A DNA stretch of 64,000 nt from Nocardia brasiliensis ATCC 700358 (GTDB taxonomy: Bacteria > Actinomycetota > Actinomycetes > Mycobacteriales > Mycobacteriaceae). The stretch spans positions 5,084,001 to 5,148,000 of the forward strand of contig NC_018681.1 of assembly GCF_000250675.2 (NCBI RefSeq), in the 5' to 3' direction. Made by a program: the position numbers and the translations under genes. Numbering within the stretch: position 1 is the first letter of the stretch; each line of letters starts with the position of its first letter. The notes below the pieces were generated by a model that searched no databases, had not been told where the DNA came from, and worked only from the letters and a program-made list of their open reading frames with translations. Shown piece after piece: positions 1 to 11,800 of the stretch.

Positions 1-3000
1 ACGTGCGCTCTACCGTCGAAAGCGAACTGCCGTCCGGTCGGCTCAACGCGAGGACCGTCCGATCGGCGACCGGCTGCTCCAGTTGCCAGCCGCGATTCGT
101 CTCGACGACGTGCCACCTCTCGTCGACGGCGGGAATCCTGTTGCCGGTCAGGGCCGTCCAGCTCAGCTCGTACAGATCGGCATGCGCACGGACGGGCTCG
201 CACACCTCCTCGACCGCGAACGGCCGCAGCACCACCGATTCGGCGTGCGCGACGAGTGCGCCGGCCGGGTCGGCCAGCGTCACCGCCATCCGATCGCCCC
301 ACCGTCGCAGGTGCACCCGCACCGCCGCCGCACCCACGGCCGACAACGACGCGCCCTCCCACGCGAAGGGCAACCGCAGCCCGTCCACGGCACCGGTGGC
401 CGCCTCCCCCACCAGCGACACCTGTAAGGCCGCGTCCAGCAGGGCCGGATGCACCCCGAACCGTTCCGCCGCACCGGCCCGCGCGTCCTCCGCCAAGTAC
501 ACCTCGCCGAATACTTCCGCCCCGCGCCGCCACACCGACCGCACACCCCGGAACACCGGGCCGTACTCATATCCCGCGTCTGCCAGCACGTCGTATGCCT
601 GCGCGGTGTCGACCGGCACCGCGCCCGCCGGCGGCCAGACGCGCAGTTCCACACCGGCTTCGGACGGCACAGCAACGGAATCCAGCACGCCCGTCGCGTG
701 GCAGACCCAATCCCCTGCGTCAGGACCCGAGGCCACGGGCCGCGCGAACATTTCCACCCGCCACTCCCCGGGCTCCGCTCCATCGGTCACCCGCATTTGC
801 AGTCGAACCCCGGCCGCGCCGATCACCAACGGTGACAACAACACCAGCTCACCTACCCGCGCCGCGCCGACCACCCCCGCCGCGCACCACGCCAGCTCCA
901 CGAAAGCCGACCCCGGCAGCAACACCCGGCCACCGACAACGTGATCAGCGAGCCACCCATGCGAATCCGACGACAATCGCCCCGACCACAACCAGCCGCC
1001 ACCGCCCGCCACCTCCACCACCGTGCCCAGTAGCGGGTGCGCGCCGAATTCGGCATCCGGCACAGTCGGTTTCGGCTCCAGCCAATACCGCTTGCGTTCG
1101 AAGGCGTAGGTCGGCAGTTCCACCCGGACGGCGTTGGAGCCAGTGAAGATGCGCGTCCAGTCCACGGGCACACCGCGGACGTACGCCGCCGCGACGGCAG
1201 CCAGGAATTGGCCGAGCCCACCTGCGGACCGGCGCAGCGATTCGACCACCACGCTGCGGTCCGCGTCGTCGGTGTCGTCGAGGAATTCCTGCACGTCGAC
1301 GCCGAGCACCGGGTGCGGACTGCATTCCACGAAGGCGCGGCAGCGCAGGGCATAAGCCGTGCGTATCGCGCGGTCGAAACGCACTGTGTCGCGCAGATTC
1401 CGATACCAATAGCCGGCATCCATCGCCGCCCCGTCGAGCACGTCGCCGGTCACCGCGGAGATCACCGCGATCTCGGTCGAACGCGCGGAAACCTCGCCCA
1501 GGTCACCCAGGAGCCGCGCGCGCAGCGGCTCGATCTGTACGGAATGCGCCGCATAGTCGACCGCCACCCGTCGGGCGCCGATCCCGCTGACCGCACAGTG
1601 GTCCAGCAGTTCGTCCAGCGCGACCGCGGCACCGGAGACCACCGTCGAAGCGGGTCCGTTGACCACGGCGACGGAAAGCTCACCCGCCCAACGCTCTTCC
1701 ACGAGCGCCGAGACCTCGGCTTCCGGACGCAGCACCGAAACCATGCCGCCCGCGCCCGCGACGGCGCACACCGCACGGCTGCGGAGCACCACGATCCGGG
1801 TCGCTTCCCGCAGCGTCAGCACGCCGGCGACGTGCGCGGCGGCGATCTCGCCCTGCGAGTGCCCGATCACCGCCGCGGGCTCGACCCCCATCGACCGCCA
1901 CAGCGCGGCCAGTGCGACCATGACCGCGAACAGCGCGGGTTGCACGAGATCCGGACGGTCGGCCTCGTCGGCAATATCGTTGCCACGCAACAGGTCGACC
2001 AGCGACCAGTCGGTGAACTCGGCCAACGCCGCCGCGCACCGGTCGATCTGCGCCGCGAAGACCGGCGACGAATCGAGTAGTCCGACCGCCATCCCGGCCC
2101 ACTGCGAGCCCTGTCCGGGGAAGAGAAAGACTGTCTTGCCTTGCACATCGGCTCGGCCGAGCAGCACGTTCGTCGCCGCTGCCCCGTCCACCAGCTCGGC
2201 GACGCTGTCGGTCAACGCTTTCCGCGTGTTCCCGAGTATCACGGCGCGCTGTGCGAACGACGAGCGCGAGGTCAGCAGCGAATACCCGATATCGACAGGG
2301 TCCGGGTACGGCTCGCTCCGCACCAGGTCCCGGAGCCGTTGGGCCTGCCCGATCAGGGATTCCGTGGTCTTGGCCGAAAGCACCCACGGAATGAACGGCG
2401 GCGCAACACGTTCGGATGACGCGGCCGCTACCGTGTCGGGTGCCTGCTCCAGAATCACATGCGCGTTGGTCCCGCTGATGCCGAACGACGACACCGCGGC
2501 CCGGCGCGGATGATCGCGCTGCGGCCATGCCCGCAGCCCGGCGGCCAGCGCCACACCACCGGAGGCCCAATCCACGTGGGGACTCGGCGCGTCGCTGTGC
2601 AGGGTCGGCGGTATCACCGCCCGGCGCAGCGCCTCCACCATCTTGATCACGCCCGCGACACCGGCGGCGGCCTGGGTGTGCCCGATATTCGACTTCACCG
2701 ACCCGAGCCACAGCGGGTCGGCCGCGGTGTGTTCGCCGCCGTACGTCGCGATCAAAGCACCGGCCTCGATCGGATCGCCGAGGGTGGTGCCGGTGCCGTG
2801 GGCCTCGACGAGGTCCACCTCGCCCGCCGCGAGCCCTGCGTTGGCCAACGCCTGCCGGATCACCCGCTGCTGGGCGGGCCCGTTGGGCGCGGTCAAACCA
2901 TTGCTCGCCCCATCCTGATTCACCGCAGAGCCGCGTATCAGCGCGAGAACAGGGTGACCGTTGCGACGTGCCTCGGACAGCCGTTCGAGCAGCAGCACGC

Positions 3001-3784
3001 CGACACCCTCGGACCAGCCGACCCCGTCCGCGGCCGCGGCGAAGGCCTTACAGCGACCGTCCGGGGCGAGCCCGCGCTGCCGGGAGAACTCCACGAACGA
3101 ACTCGGTGACGCCAGCACGGTCACGCCACCCACCACGGCCAGACCGCATTCCCGCATCCGCAGCGCGTGTGCGGCCTGATGCAATGCGACCAGCGAGGAA
3201 GAGCATGCGGTGTCCACCGTGATCGCGGGCCCCGCCAGGCCGAGGGTATAGGCGAGGCGGCCGGAAACGACCGAGGCCGCCGAACCGACCACATCCGATC
3301 CGTACTCGTGATGCATCACGCCGGCGAACACCCCGGTGTCGCTGCCGCGCAGCGACGCCGGGTCGATGCCCGCCCGTTCCAGCGCTTCCCACGACACCTC
3401 CAGCAGCAACCGCTGCTGTGGATCCAGCACGGCCGCCTCGCGCGGCGCGACGCCGAAGAAACCGGCGTCGAATTCGGCCGCGTCGTACAGGAATCCGCCC
3501 CGGCGCACGTAGCTCTTACCCGGCCGCCCCGGTTCGGTATCGAACAGGTCGGCCAGCGGCCAGCCGCGGTCGGCCGGAAAGTCCGAGACCACCTCCGCGC
3601 CGGCCACCACCAGATCCCAGAGCTGTTCGGGTGTCCGGATATCCGCGGGATAGCGGCAGCCCATCCCGATGATCGCAAGGGGCTCGGCGAACAGGGCCGC
3701 GGTCTCGGAGTTGGCCTGCCGCAGTCGTTCCCGCTCCAGTAGCGAGTTCCGCAGCGCTTCGACCAGTTCCTCGTTCGTCGTCAC
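1..3784 (-). CDS. Type I polyketide synthase, KS-AT-DH portion, C-terminus beyond left edge
   Basis: Modular polyketide synthase subunit; about 1261 residues lie in the window and the frame is still open at base 1. The N-terminus (NEELVEALRNSLLERERLR) looks like an acceptor docking helix. The ketosynthase follows, with the TVDTACSSS active site near 3230 and EAHGTGT. The acyltransferase has GHSQGE near 1850 and YAAHS near 1555 where YASH or HAFH is expected, which favours methylmalonyl-CoA over malonyl-CoA. The dehydratase has an intact HxxxGxxxxP motif near 920-950. Later domains cannot be seen. The GTG start overlaps the stop of the upstream ligase-ACP gene in a GTGA, so the two are translationally coupled. 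The docking helix and the coupling suggest it takes the starter chain from that ligase-ACP. Confidence 0.95.
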   Translation of the reverse strand, partial: MTTNEELVEALRNSLLERERLRQANSETAALFAEPLAIIGMGCRYPADIRTPEQLWDLVVAGAEVVSDFPADRGWPLADLFDTEPGRPGKSYVRRGGFLYDAAEFDAGFFGVAPREAAVLDPQQRLLLEVSWEALERAGIDPASLRGSDTGVFAGVMHHEYGSDVVGSAASVVSGRLAYTLGLAGPAITVDTACSSSLVALHQAAHALRMRECGLAVVGGVTVLASPSSFVEFSRQRGLAPDGRCKAFAAAADGVGWSEGVGVLLLERLSEARRNGHPVLALIRGSAVNQDGASNGLTAPNGPAQQRVIRQALANAGLAAGEVDLVEAHGTGTTLGDPIEAGALIATYGGEHTAADPLWLGSVKSNIGHTQAAAGVAGVIKMVEALRRAVIPPTLHSDAPSPHVDWASGGVALAAGLRAWPQRDHPRRAAVSSFGISGTNAHVILEQAPDTVAAASSERVAPPFIPWVLSAKTTESLIGQAQRLRDLVRSEPYPDPVDIGYSLLTSRSSFAQRAVILGNTRKALTDSVAELVDGAAATNVLLGRADVQGKTVFLFPGQGSQWAGMAVGLLDSSPVFAAQIDRCAAALAEFTDWSLVDLLRGNDIADEADRPDLVQPALFAVMVALAALWRSMGVEPAAVIGHSQGEIAAAHVAGVLTLREATRIVVLRSRAVCAVAGAGGMVSVLRPEAEVSALVEERWAGELSVAVVNGPASTVVSGAAVALDELLDHCAVSGIGARRVAVDYAAHSVQIEPLRARLLGDLGEVSARSTEIAVISAVTGDVLDGAAMDAGYWYRNLRDTVRFDRAIRTAYALRCRAFVECSPHPVLGVDVQEFLDDTDDADRSVVVESLRRSAGGLGQFLAAVAAAYVRGVPVDWTRIFTGSNAVRVELPTYAFERKRYWLEPKPTVPDAEFGAHPLLGTVVEVAGGGGWLWSGRLSSDSHGWLADHVVGGRVLLPGSAFVELAWCAAGVVGAARVGELVLLSPLVIGAAGVRLQMRVTDGAEPGEWRVEMFARPVASGPDAGDWVCHATGVLDSVAVPSEAGVELRVWPPAGAVPVDTAQAYDVLADAGYEYGPVFRGVRSVWRRGAEVFGEVYLAEDARAGAAERFGVHPALLDAALQVSLVGEAATGAVDGLRLPFAWEGASLSAVGAAAVRVHLRRWGDRMAVTLADPAGALVAHAESVVLRPFAVEEVCEPVRAHADLYELSWTALTGNRIPAVDERWHVVETNRGWQLEQPVADRTVLALSRPDGSSLSTVERT

Positions 3785-5817
3785 CGTCCACCGTCTCCTT
3801 CGCCGGTGCGGCCACCCGTACCGCCGGCTTCGGACGTGGTGCGCGCGCCGGCCGATGCCCGCCGGACCAGCTCCGTCGCGTCCATGGTCATGATCTCGTC
3901 GAGTCGCCGGGAGAAATCGCCGGAGCGTGCGGCGGGCGGCGGCGCGGGCCGATGTTCCACGAGCAGCGCCGCACGCAGCTGCCCAGCAAGGATTTTCGGT
4001 GTGGGGTAATCGAATACCGCCGTGGCGGGCAGATCTAGTCCGGTTTCGGTGACGAGTCTGTTGCGCAGCCCTACGGCGCCGAGCGAGGTGATCCCCCGAT
4101 CGGTGAACGTCGTGTCGACCTCGCCGGACGTGCCGCCGATGACCGAGGCCACCGCCGCCGAGATCACTTCGCACAGCAGGGCGATACCGTCGGCGGCCGA
4201 CAGCACGGCGAGCCGGATCGCCAGTCCCGCGCGGACCGCGGCATCGGGCCGCGCCCACTCGTCGCCGTGCTCCGCCGCTTCCACCGCGACGCCGCCCAGC
4301 AGCCTACTGGGCAGCGTCGGCAGCGCCCGGCGGACGATCTTCCCCGACGGGGTCCGCGGCACGGCGTCGATCTCGTACACCTCGACCGGTACCTTGGCGT
4401 GCGCCAGCACCCGCCGGCATTCGGCGAACAACGCGCCGACGTCGACGCCGCCGACCTCCGGCACCACCAGGGCGATGGGCACCTCGCCGAGGGTGTCGTG
4501 CGGCTTGCCGCAGACGGCCGCATCCGCCACGCCGGGCACCTGCCGGACCACGTTCTCGATCTCGCCCGGATGCATGTTCTCGCCGCCGCGAATGATCAAT
4601 TCCTTGATCCGGCCGGTGATTTCGAGGAAGCCCAGCTCGTCTCGCCGCGCGAGATCGCCGGTGCGCAGCCATTCGCCCCGCATCACCTCGGCGGTCAGGT
4701 CGGGTCTGTTGTGGTAACCGACCATCACGCCGGGGCCGGCGACCCACAGCTCTCCTTCGGCACCGCCCGGCACGTCCACGCCGGAACCGGGATCGACGAT
4801 CCGGGTGCTCACCCCGAAAATCGGCAGCCCGGCCGAGGCGGGGCTGTTGCGGTCGGACGGCGGATTGACGGTGATCGCGCCCGTGGCCTCGCTCGCGCCG
4901 TAGGTGTTCAGCAAGGGCACGCCCAGTGTCGCCTGGACCGCGCGGCCGAGTTCGTCGGAGCCGGGCGCGCCGCCGAACCAGCACGCCCGCAAGCCGTGCG
5001 CGGGAACGGTTTCCGTGTCCACGCGGACCAACCGCTGGAACATGGCGGGAACCCCGACCAGGACGGTCGCCTGCGACGCGGCCAGTGCGTCCAGCAGCGG
5101 CCCGGCGGCGAACCCGTCGATCACCCACGCGCCGGCGCCGACGGCCGTGACGCCCAGCACGCACAGATGATGACCGAGGCAGTGCGACAACGGCATCGGC
5201 CACAGCAACCGATCTTCGGCGCACAGCCCGAATCCGGGGATATAGCCCGCCACCGTGCCCCACAGCGCCTTGGTGAGCGTCGTGACCACACCCTTCGGCT
5301 GTCCCGTAGTACCTGACGTATAGAGGATCCAGCCGATGTCGTCGACGCCCAGATCGTCGCGCGCGGGCGTGTCCGGCTCGGCGGCGGCCAGTGTTTCGAA
5401 GGAGTGCTCGCCCTCTTCGCCACCTGCCACCACGACGCGCAGTCCGGGATGACGCGCCAGTACGTGTCGCCGCCGCTCTGCCGAACCTGCCTGTGTAAGA
5501 AGCACATTCGCGCCGGAGTCGGCGAGGATGTAGTCCAGTTCGGCATCGGAACAATAGGGATTGATCGGGACGCCCACCGCCGCCGCGCGGGCCACGGCAA
5601 GGTAGCCCTCGACCATCTCGACACTGTTGCCGAGCATCAGGGCGACCCGGTCGCCGCGGCGACAGCCGAGATTGCCCGCGAGCCGGCCCGTGCGCCGCTC
5701 GAGTTCGGTATAGCCGATCGACCGTCGTGCGTCGGTGCAGGCTTCGCGGTCGCCGAAACGGCCGGCGTTGTCGCGCAACATCTCCGGGACGGGTCGGATG
5801 AGATCGGTTCGTAGCAT
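3781..5817 (-). CDS. Acyl/aryl-acid AMP ligase fused to an acyl carrier protein (PKS loading protein)
   Basis: 678 residues. Residues 1 to about 505 form an ANL adenylating enzyme with YTSGTTGQPKG (166-176), NTYGASEATG (304-313), an RTGD motif near 385 and the C-terminal catalytic lysine in PSGKI (K493). A carrier protein follows (about 545-620) with the phosphopantetheine serine S578 in GITSLG. The tail has a short helical segment (DEIMTMDATELVRRAS, about 640-655) resembling PKS donor docking tails. The protein should activate a free carboxylic acid as acyl-AMP and load it onto its own carrier as the starter unit. The acid cannot be read from sequence. It starts 30 bases after the upstream PKS stop and overlaps the next PKS by four bases. 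A stand-alone FAAL-type ligase is less likely because of the fused carrier. Confidence 0.92.
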   Translation of the reverse strand: MLRTDLIRPVPEMLRDNAGRFGDREACTDARRSIGYTELERRTGRLAGNLGCRRGDRVALMLGNSVEMVEGYLAVARAAAVGVPINPYCSDAELDYILADSGANVLLTQAGSAERRRHVLARHPGLRVVVAGGEEGEHSFETLAAAEPDTPARDDLGVDDIGWILYTSGTTGQPKGVVTTLTKALWGTVAGYIPGFGLCAEDRLLWPMPLSHCLGHHLCVLGVTAVGAGAWVIDGFAAGPLLDALAASQATVLVGVPAMFQRLVRVDTETVPAHGLRACWFGGAPGSDELGRAVQATLGVPLLNTYGASEATGAITVNPPSDRNSPASAGLPIFGVSTRIVDPGSGVDVPGGAEGELWVAGPGVMVGYHNRPDLTAEVMRGEWLRTGDLARRDELGFLEITGRIKELIIRGGENMHPGEIENVVRQVPGVADAAVCGKPHDTLGEVPIALVVPEVGGVDVGALFAECRRVLAHAKVPVEVYEIDAVPRTPSGKIVRRALPTLPSRLLGGVAVEAAEHGDEWARPDAAVRAGLAIRLAVLSAADGIALLCEVISAAVASVIGGTSGEVDTTFTDRGITSLGAVGLRNRLVTETGLDLPATAVFDYPTPKILAGQLRAALLVEHRPAPPPAARSGDFSRRLDEIMTMDATELVRRASAGARTTSEAGGTGGRTGEGDGGR

Positions 5818-5847
5818 GAGATCCTCGATATCGATCGGTGCGGTGGA

Positions 5848-8800
5848 TCAGACGTAGCCGGTGGGGCGGGCCTGATCGATGAATTCGAAGAGTTCGGCGT
5901 CGTCGGCGGTGTCCAGATCGAAGCCGGAGCCGTTGTCCCCCTGCAGGCTTCGAATGATCTCGGTCAATTGTGCGGCGACCACGGCCACGTCCGCGCGCTC
6001 CAGCGCCACCCCGTCGCACAGGCCCGAGAGCCGGTCCACGTGTGCGACGATCCGGTCCAGCGGGTTTTCGACCGGAGCGATCTCCGCGGCGATATAAGTC
6101 GCCAGGGCGGCGGGTGTCGGGTAGTCGAACACCACCGTCGTCGCCAACTTCACCCCCGTCGCACCCTGCAACCGATTGCGGAACTCCACCGCACCCAACG
6201 AATCGAAACCCAAATCCTTGAAAACATCATCAGCACCCACCCCGTCCACCGACCCGAACCCCAACACCGCCGCCGCATGCGAACGCACCACCTCTAAAAC
6301 CACCCGACACTGCTCCACCACATCCAAACCCGACAAACGAGCCACCAGCGCCGATGTCTGTCCGGCCGCCGCATCCGCCGCCCTGCGCCGCTGGCGCACG
6401 ATTCCGCCGAGTATCGACGGCACTGTTTCCCGTTGCTGCATGGCCGCGGCGTCGATGCGCGACGCCACCACGTAGTTGTGCCCGGAATCGATCGCCACGT
6501 CCAGCATGGCCGCACCGTCCTCGGCGGTGATCGGCATGAAACCGCTCGCCCGCAATCGGTTTCGGCCCTGGTCGGTCAGTGTCCCGGTGATCCCGGTCGC
6601 CTGCTCCCAGAGACCCCAGGCGATCGAGGTCGCGACCAGTCCGCGGCGGCGTCGATACAGCGCGAGCGCGTCCAGAAAGGCGTTGGCCGCGGCGTAATTC
6701 GATTGGCCGGGCGCGCCGACGGTGCCCGCGATCGAGGAGAACAGCACGAACATCGACAGCGGCAGATCCTGCACCGCCTCGTGCAACTGCCATGCCGCAA
6801 CGGCTTTCGCCGCGAGCACGTTGGCCACGCGGTCGGCGTCGAGATCGGTGAACAGACCGTCGTCGACCACACCTGCCGCGTGCACCACGCCTGTCAGTGC
6901 GGGGCCGAGACCGGAGACCATCGCGCGCACCGCGGCACCGTCGGAGAGATCGCATGCCACCACTTCCACCGCCGCACCGGCAGCGGTCAATTCAGCCACC
7001 AGTTCCGTGGCTCCGTCGGCGGCGGTACCGCGCCGTGACGCGAGCGTCAGATGCCGAACCCCGTGCCGCGCCACCAGATGCCGCGCCACCGTCGCGCCCA
7101 AACCTCCGGTCCCGCCGGTGATCAGCACCGTGCCGTCCCGATTCAACGGTCGCGGCACCGTCAACACGTTCTTACCGATATGCCGCGCCTGCGACAGCAA
7201 CCGGAACGCCTCCGGTGCTCGGCGCACATCCCAGCGGGCGGTCGGAAGTGGTTGCAATACACCGGTTTCGAAGAGGACGAGCAGTTCTTCCAAGATGTGC
7301 TGCAGGCGACGGGCGGGCAGATCCATCAGCAGAAAGGCCTCGTATCGCACGCCCGGGTACTCGGCGGCGATCTGCTCCGGATCCCGCACATCGGTCAACC
7401 CCATCTCCAAAAACCGACCACCCCGCGGCAACAACCGCAACGAAGCATCAACAAACTCCCCCGCCAACGAATCCAACACCACATCCATACCCGCACCACC
7501 GGTCCGCGCCAAAAACTTCGCCTCGAAATCCAACGACCGCGAATCACCAAACCACTCATCACCAAAACCCAACTCCCGCAACACCGGCCACTTCCCCTCC
7601 GACGCGGTAACAAACACCTCCGCCCCGACCCACCGCGCCAACTGCACCGCCGCCAAACCCACCCCACCAGTCCCCGCATGCACCAACACCCGCTCCCCAG
7701 CCCCCAACCCACCCAACTCCACCAACGCGTGATACGCCGTCGCAAACACCACCGGCACCGCAGCAGCCTCCGCAAAACCCCAACCAGACGGAACCCGCAC
7801 CAGTGACGCTTGATCGGTCACCACCGTGGAGCCGACTCCGGGGAACAACCCCATCACTCGATCACCGGGCACGAACCGGGTCACCCCCGGTCCGATGGCC
7901 GTCACCACACCCGCGCCTTCGCTACCGAGCGGCATGCCCTCGATCGGATACATCCCCAACGCGATCAGCACATCCCGGAAGTTGATCCCGGCCGCGCGGA
8001 GTTCGACACTCACCGCGCCCGCCGCCGGCACTGCCGCGTCGTCGTCCGCTTCGAGAATCAGGTTGTCGCCGTTCAGTGTGCCCTTGTCCGATACCGCCAA
8101 TCGCCACGGTGCGCCCGCGCCGGCCAGCTGCGCCCCGCTCGTGGTGTTCGCGCCCACCCGCTCCAAGAGCGGCTGGTGGACGATCCCGCGCCGCACCGCT
8201 GCCTGCGGGACACCCGCCGCCAGTACCGCGGCCACCGCCGACCGCCGCTCGGCCACGACGGCCGCCGGCGCTCGCTCGTCCGTGGTAGCGGCCAAGTCCA
8301 GCAGGACAATGCGGTTTTCGTGCTCGTTCTGCGCACTCCGCAGCAGTCCCCAGACCGCGGCCCGCGCCGGATCGATATCCGCACCACCATCGACGGCGAC
8401 GCCGCCGTGGGTGACGACGACAACGGTGGAAGACGCGAAATCTGTTGCGCCCAAGAGCCATTGCACGCGTGCCAGGACGCCGGACACACCGGTGTGCAGG
8501 TCGGCGATCGGTTCCGCCTGCCGTACCGGCGGGCAGGTGAGCACGACAACGTCTCGCCCGGAATCGTTGTACCGCTCCAGTTCCCACGGCACGCCCGCGG
8601 GGTCGGCCGCCACCGGATCCGGCAGTGTGGTCCACCTACCGCTGTCCGCGCTGTCGAGCGGTGGCATCGCGACCCAGTGCACTTCGAACAGCGCATCGGT
8701 GACCGTCCCGGCCGGCCCGATCAACGCATCGGCCGAGACCTCCCGCACGGTCAGCCCCTCGACGTGCGCGACCAGTCCGCCTGCCGGATCGACCAGCGTC

Positions 8801-11800
8801 AACTCCATCCGGTCGCCCGTCCGCGCCACGCGCACCCGCACCGTGGACGCCCCCTCCGCCGCCAGTGCCGCCCCTTCCCACAGGAAGGGCAACCGCACCC
8901 GGGGATCCGCATCGCCGGAGTCCAACTCCCCCACCAGCGACACGTGCAGCGCCGCATCCAGCAAGGCCGGATGCAGTCCGAAGCCGCCGGTATCCGCCGA
9001 CCCGCGCTCGGGCAACACCACCTCGCCGAACAGCTCGTCGCCGCGTCGCCAGACCGAGCGCACGCCCTGGAACGCCGGCCCGTAGCCGTACCCCGCCGCG
9101 GCCAGCGATTCGTACACGTGCTCGGTGTCCACCGCCACCGCACCTGCCGGTGGCCACACCCGCAGGTCCGCACCCGTGTCGGGCCGCACGGCAACCGAAT
9201 CCAGGACACCGGTCGCGTGACAGACCCACTCACCCAGCTCTGCTGTCTCGGTCCGCGAGTACACCCCGAGTCGCCATTCCCCTGCCGTCTCCCCCTCGGT
9301 TACCCGCACTTGCACCTGCATCGCACGGTCGCCGATCACCAACGGCGACAACAGCACCAGTTCACCCACCCGTTCCGCGCCCACGTGCCCCGCCGCGCAC
9401 CAGGCCATCTCGACAAAAGCCGCCCCCGGCAGCAGGATTCGGCCACCGACGGCGTGGTCGGCCAGCCAGCCGTGCGATGCCGACGACACCCGGCCCGACA
9501 ACAGCACACCGCCGCCGTCGGCAACGCCGGTCACCATGCCCAGCAGCGGGTGTGCCACCGCACCGGCGCCGAACCGCCGGGGGTCGCTCGAACCGTTCCC
9601 CGCGGCAACCCAATAGGTCGTGTGGTCGAAGGCGTAAGTAGGTAACTCGACTGTCTGTGCGCCGGTTCCGGCGAACAGCTCCGCCCAGTGGACAGGAGTG
9701 CCGCGGCCGTGCGCCACGGCCACCGCGCTCAGCAGCGCACCGGGTTCGGATCGCTGCGCGCGCAGGGCGGGAACGGCGACGAAGTCCGGCGCGTCGTCCG
9801 CACCGGCATCCTCCGCCAGCGTGGCGGCGACCAAACCGGTCACCGCGGCGGACGGGCCGAGTTCCAGCAATGTGGCTCCGGCCCTGGCGAATTCGGCGGC
9901 GGCCGCGACACCGGCGGAGAAGCGCACCGGGGCACTCACGTGCCGTACCCAATAGCCGGGGTCACACAACTCATCCGACGTCGCTATGCGCCCGGTCACG
10001 TTCGACACGACCGGCAGGACCGGTTCGTGATACGCCAGTTCGGCACAGACGGCGGCGAAATCGTCGAGCATCGGTGTCAGCAGCGGTGAATGGAACGCGT
10101 GACTCACTCGAAGTCTCGTAGTCTTCGCACCGCCCGCACGCAGACCCGCGGCGATCTGCTCGACCACCGCCTCGACGCCCGAGATCACCACGGAATCCGG
10201 CGCATTCACCGCGGCGATACTCACCTCGCCCGCTCGGCCGGACAGCAGCGGCGTGACGACCTCCTCGCCGACGGTCACCGAGATCATCGCGCCACCGGCG
10301 GGCAGCGCGGCCATCAGCGTGCCGCGCGCGGCCACCAGGCGTACCGCATCCGGCAGCGACCACACGCCCGCCGCGCACGCCGCGGCGATCTCGCCGATCG
10401 AATGACCCAGCACGACATCGGGATCCACACCCCACGCGCGCAACAGTGCGAACATCGACAGCTCGACGGCGAACAGCCCGGCCTGCGTGAAGTCGGTCCG
10501 GTCCAGCAGCGCCGCGTCGGCGCTGCCGGCGGCGGCGAACACCACGGCGCGCAGCGACCGCGGCAGCAAAGGCTCGAAGAGGTCACAGATCTCGTCGAAC
10601 CGCGCCCGATAGGCCGGGAAGGCGTCGTAGAGTTCGCGCCCCATCTCGGGCCGCTGTGCGCCCTGCCCGGAGAACACGAACACCGTCTTGCCCTTGATCG
10701 CACCGCCGCCCACCAGCACGGAGGGCACGTCCGCGCCGTCTGCCAGATCGGCCAGTCCGCCAAGCAATTCGGCACGACCGCGCCCCACCACGATCGCGCG
10801 ATACGGATGGCGGGCGCGCGTGCGTACGAGAGACAAGCCGATATCCACGGGATCGAGGTCGGGCTGTTCGCGCATCCACTGCGACAGCCGGCGCGCCTGG
10901 CCGAGCAACGCGTCCCGGCTCTTCGCCGAGACCACCCACGGAATCACGGTCGGCACAACGCGTTCCGGCGCTGGCCCGGCTGTCTCGACGGGCGCCTGTT
11001 CCAAGACAAGGTGCGCGTTGGTACCGCTGATCCCGTATGAGGACACCGCGGCGCGGCGCGGCTGCCCGGTCGCGGGCCACTCGCGCGCGGTGGCGATCAA
11101 CTCGACCTGGCCGCTGTCCCAATCGATATGCGAACTCGGAGTGTCCGCGTGCAGGGTGGGCGGTACAACGCCGTGGCGCAGGGCCTCGACCATCTTGATC
11201 ACGCCCGCCACGCCGGCGGCGGCCAGGCTGTGCCCGATATTCGATTTCACCGAACCGAGCAGCAGCGGTTCGCCCGCCCGATCACGGCCGTAGGTGGCGA
11301 GCAGGGCCGTGGCCTCGATCGGATCGCCCAGCGCGGTGCCGGTGCCGTGTGCCTCCAGCACGTCGACGTCGCGGGCGCTCAGTCGCGCGTCCGACAGCGC
11401 CGCTGCGATGACCCGTTGCTGGGCCGGCCCGCTCGGCGCGGTCAGGCCGTTGCTGGCGCCGTCCTGGTTCACCGCCGAGCCACGGATCAGGGCCAGCACC
11501 CGGCGTCCGTTGCGGCGTGCGTCGGACAGCCGCTCGAGCACGAGCATGCCGACGCCCTCGGCGACGCTGAAGCCGTCGGCGTTGTCCGCGAAGGATTTAC
11601 ACCGGCCGTCCGGCGCCAGCGCGCCCATCGCACAGAACTCGATGTAGTCGGCGAGCCCGGTGATCACGGTCGCTCCACCGGCCAGTGCCAGCGCGGTCTC
11701 ACCGCGGCGCAACGACTGCACCGCCTGGTGCATGGCGACCAGTGACGACGAGCACGCCGTGTCCACCGTGACCGCCGGACCCGCCAAGCCCAGGGTGTAC

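Noticed and set aside
1..3784. Apparent break-up of the left-edge PKS into many short frames
   Set aside because: Reading the minus strand by hand from the GTG at 3784 gives one uninterrupted frame to base 1 with KS, AT and DH motifs, so it is not a pseudogene.
7810..9645. 611-residue plus-strand frame inside the reducing PKS
   Set aside because: The minus strand carries intact DH and ER motifs in one continuous frame; the plus frame is a GC shadow.
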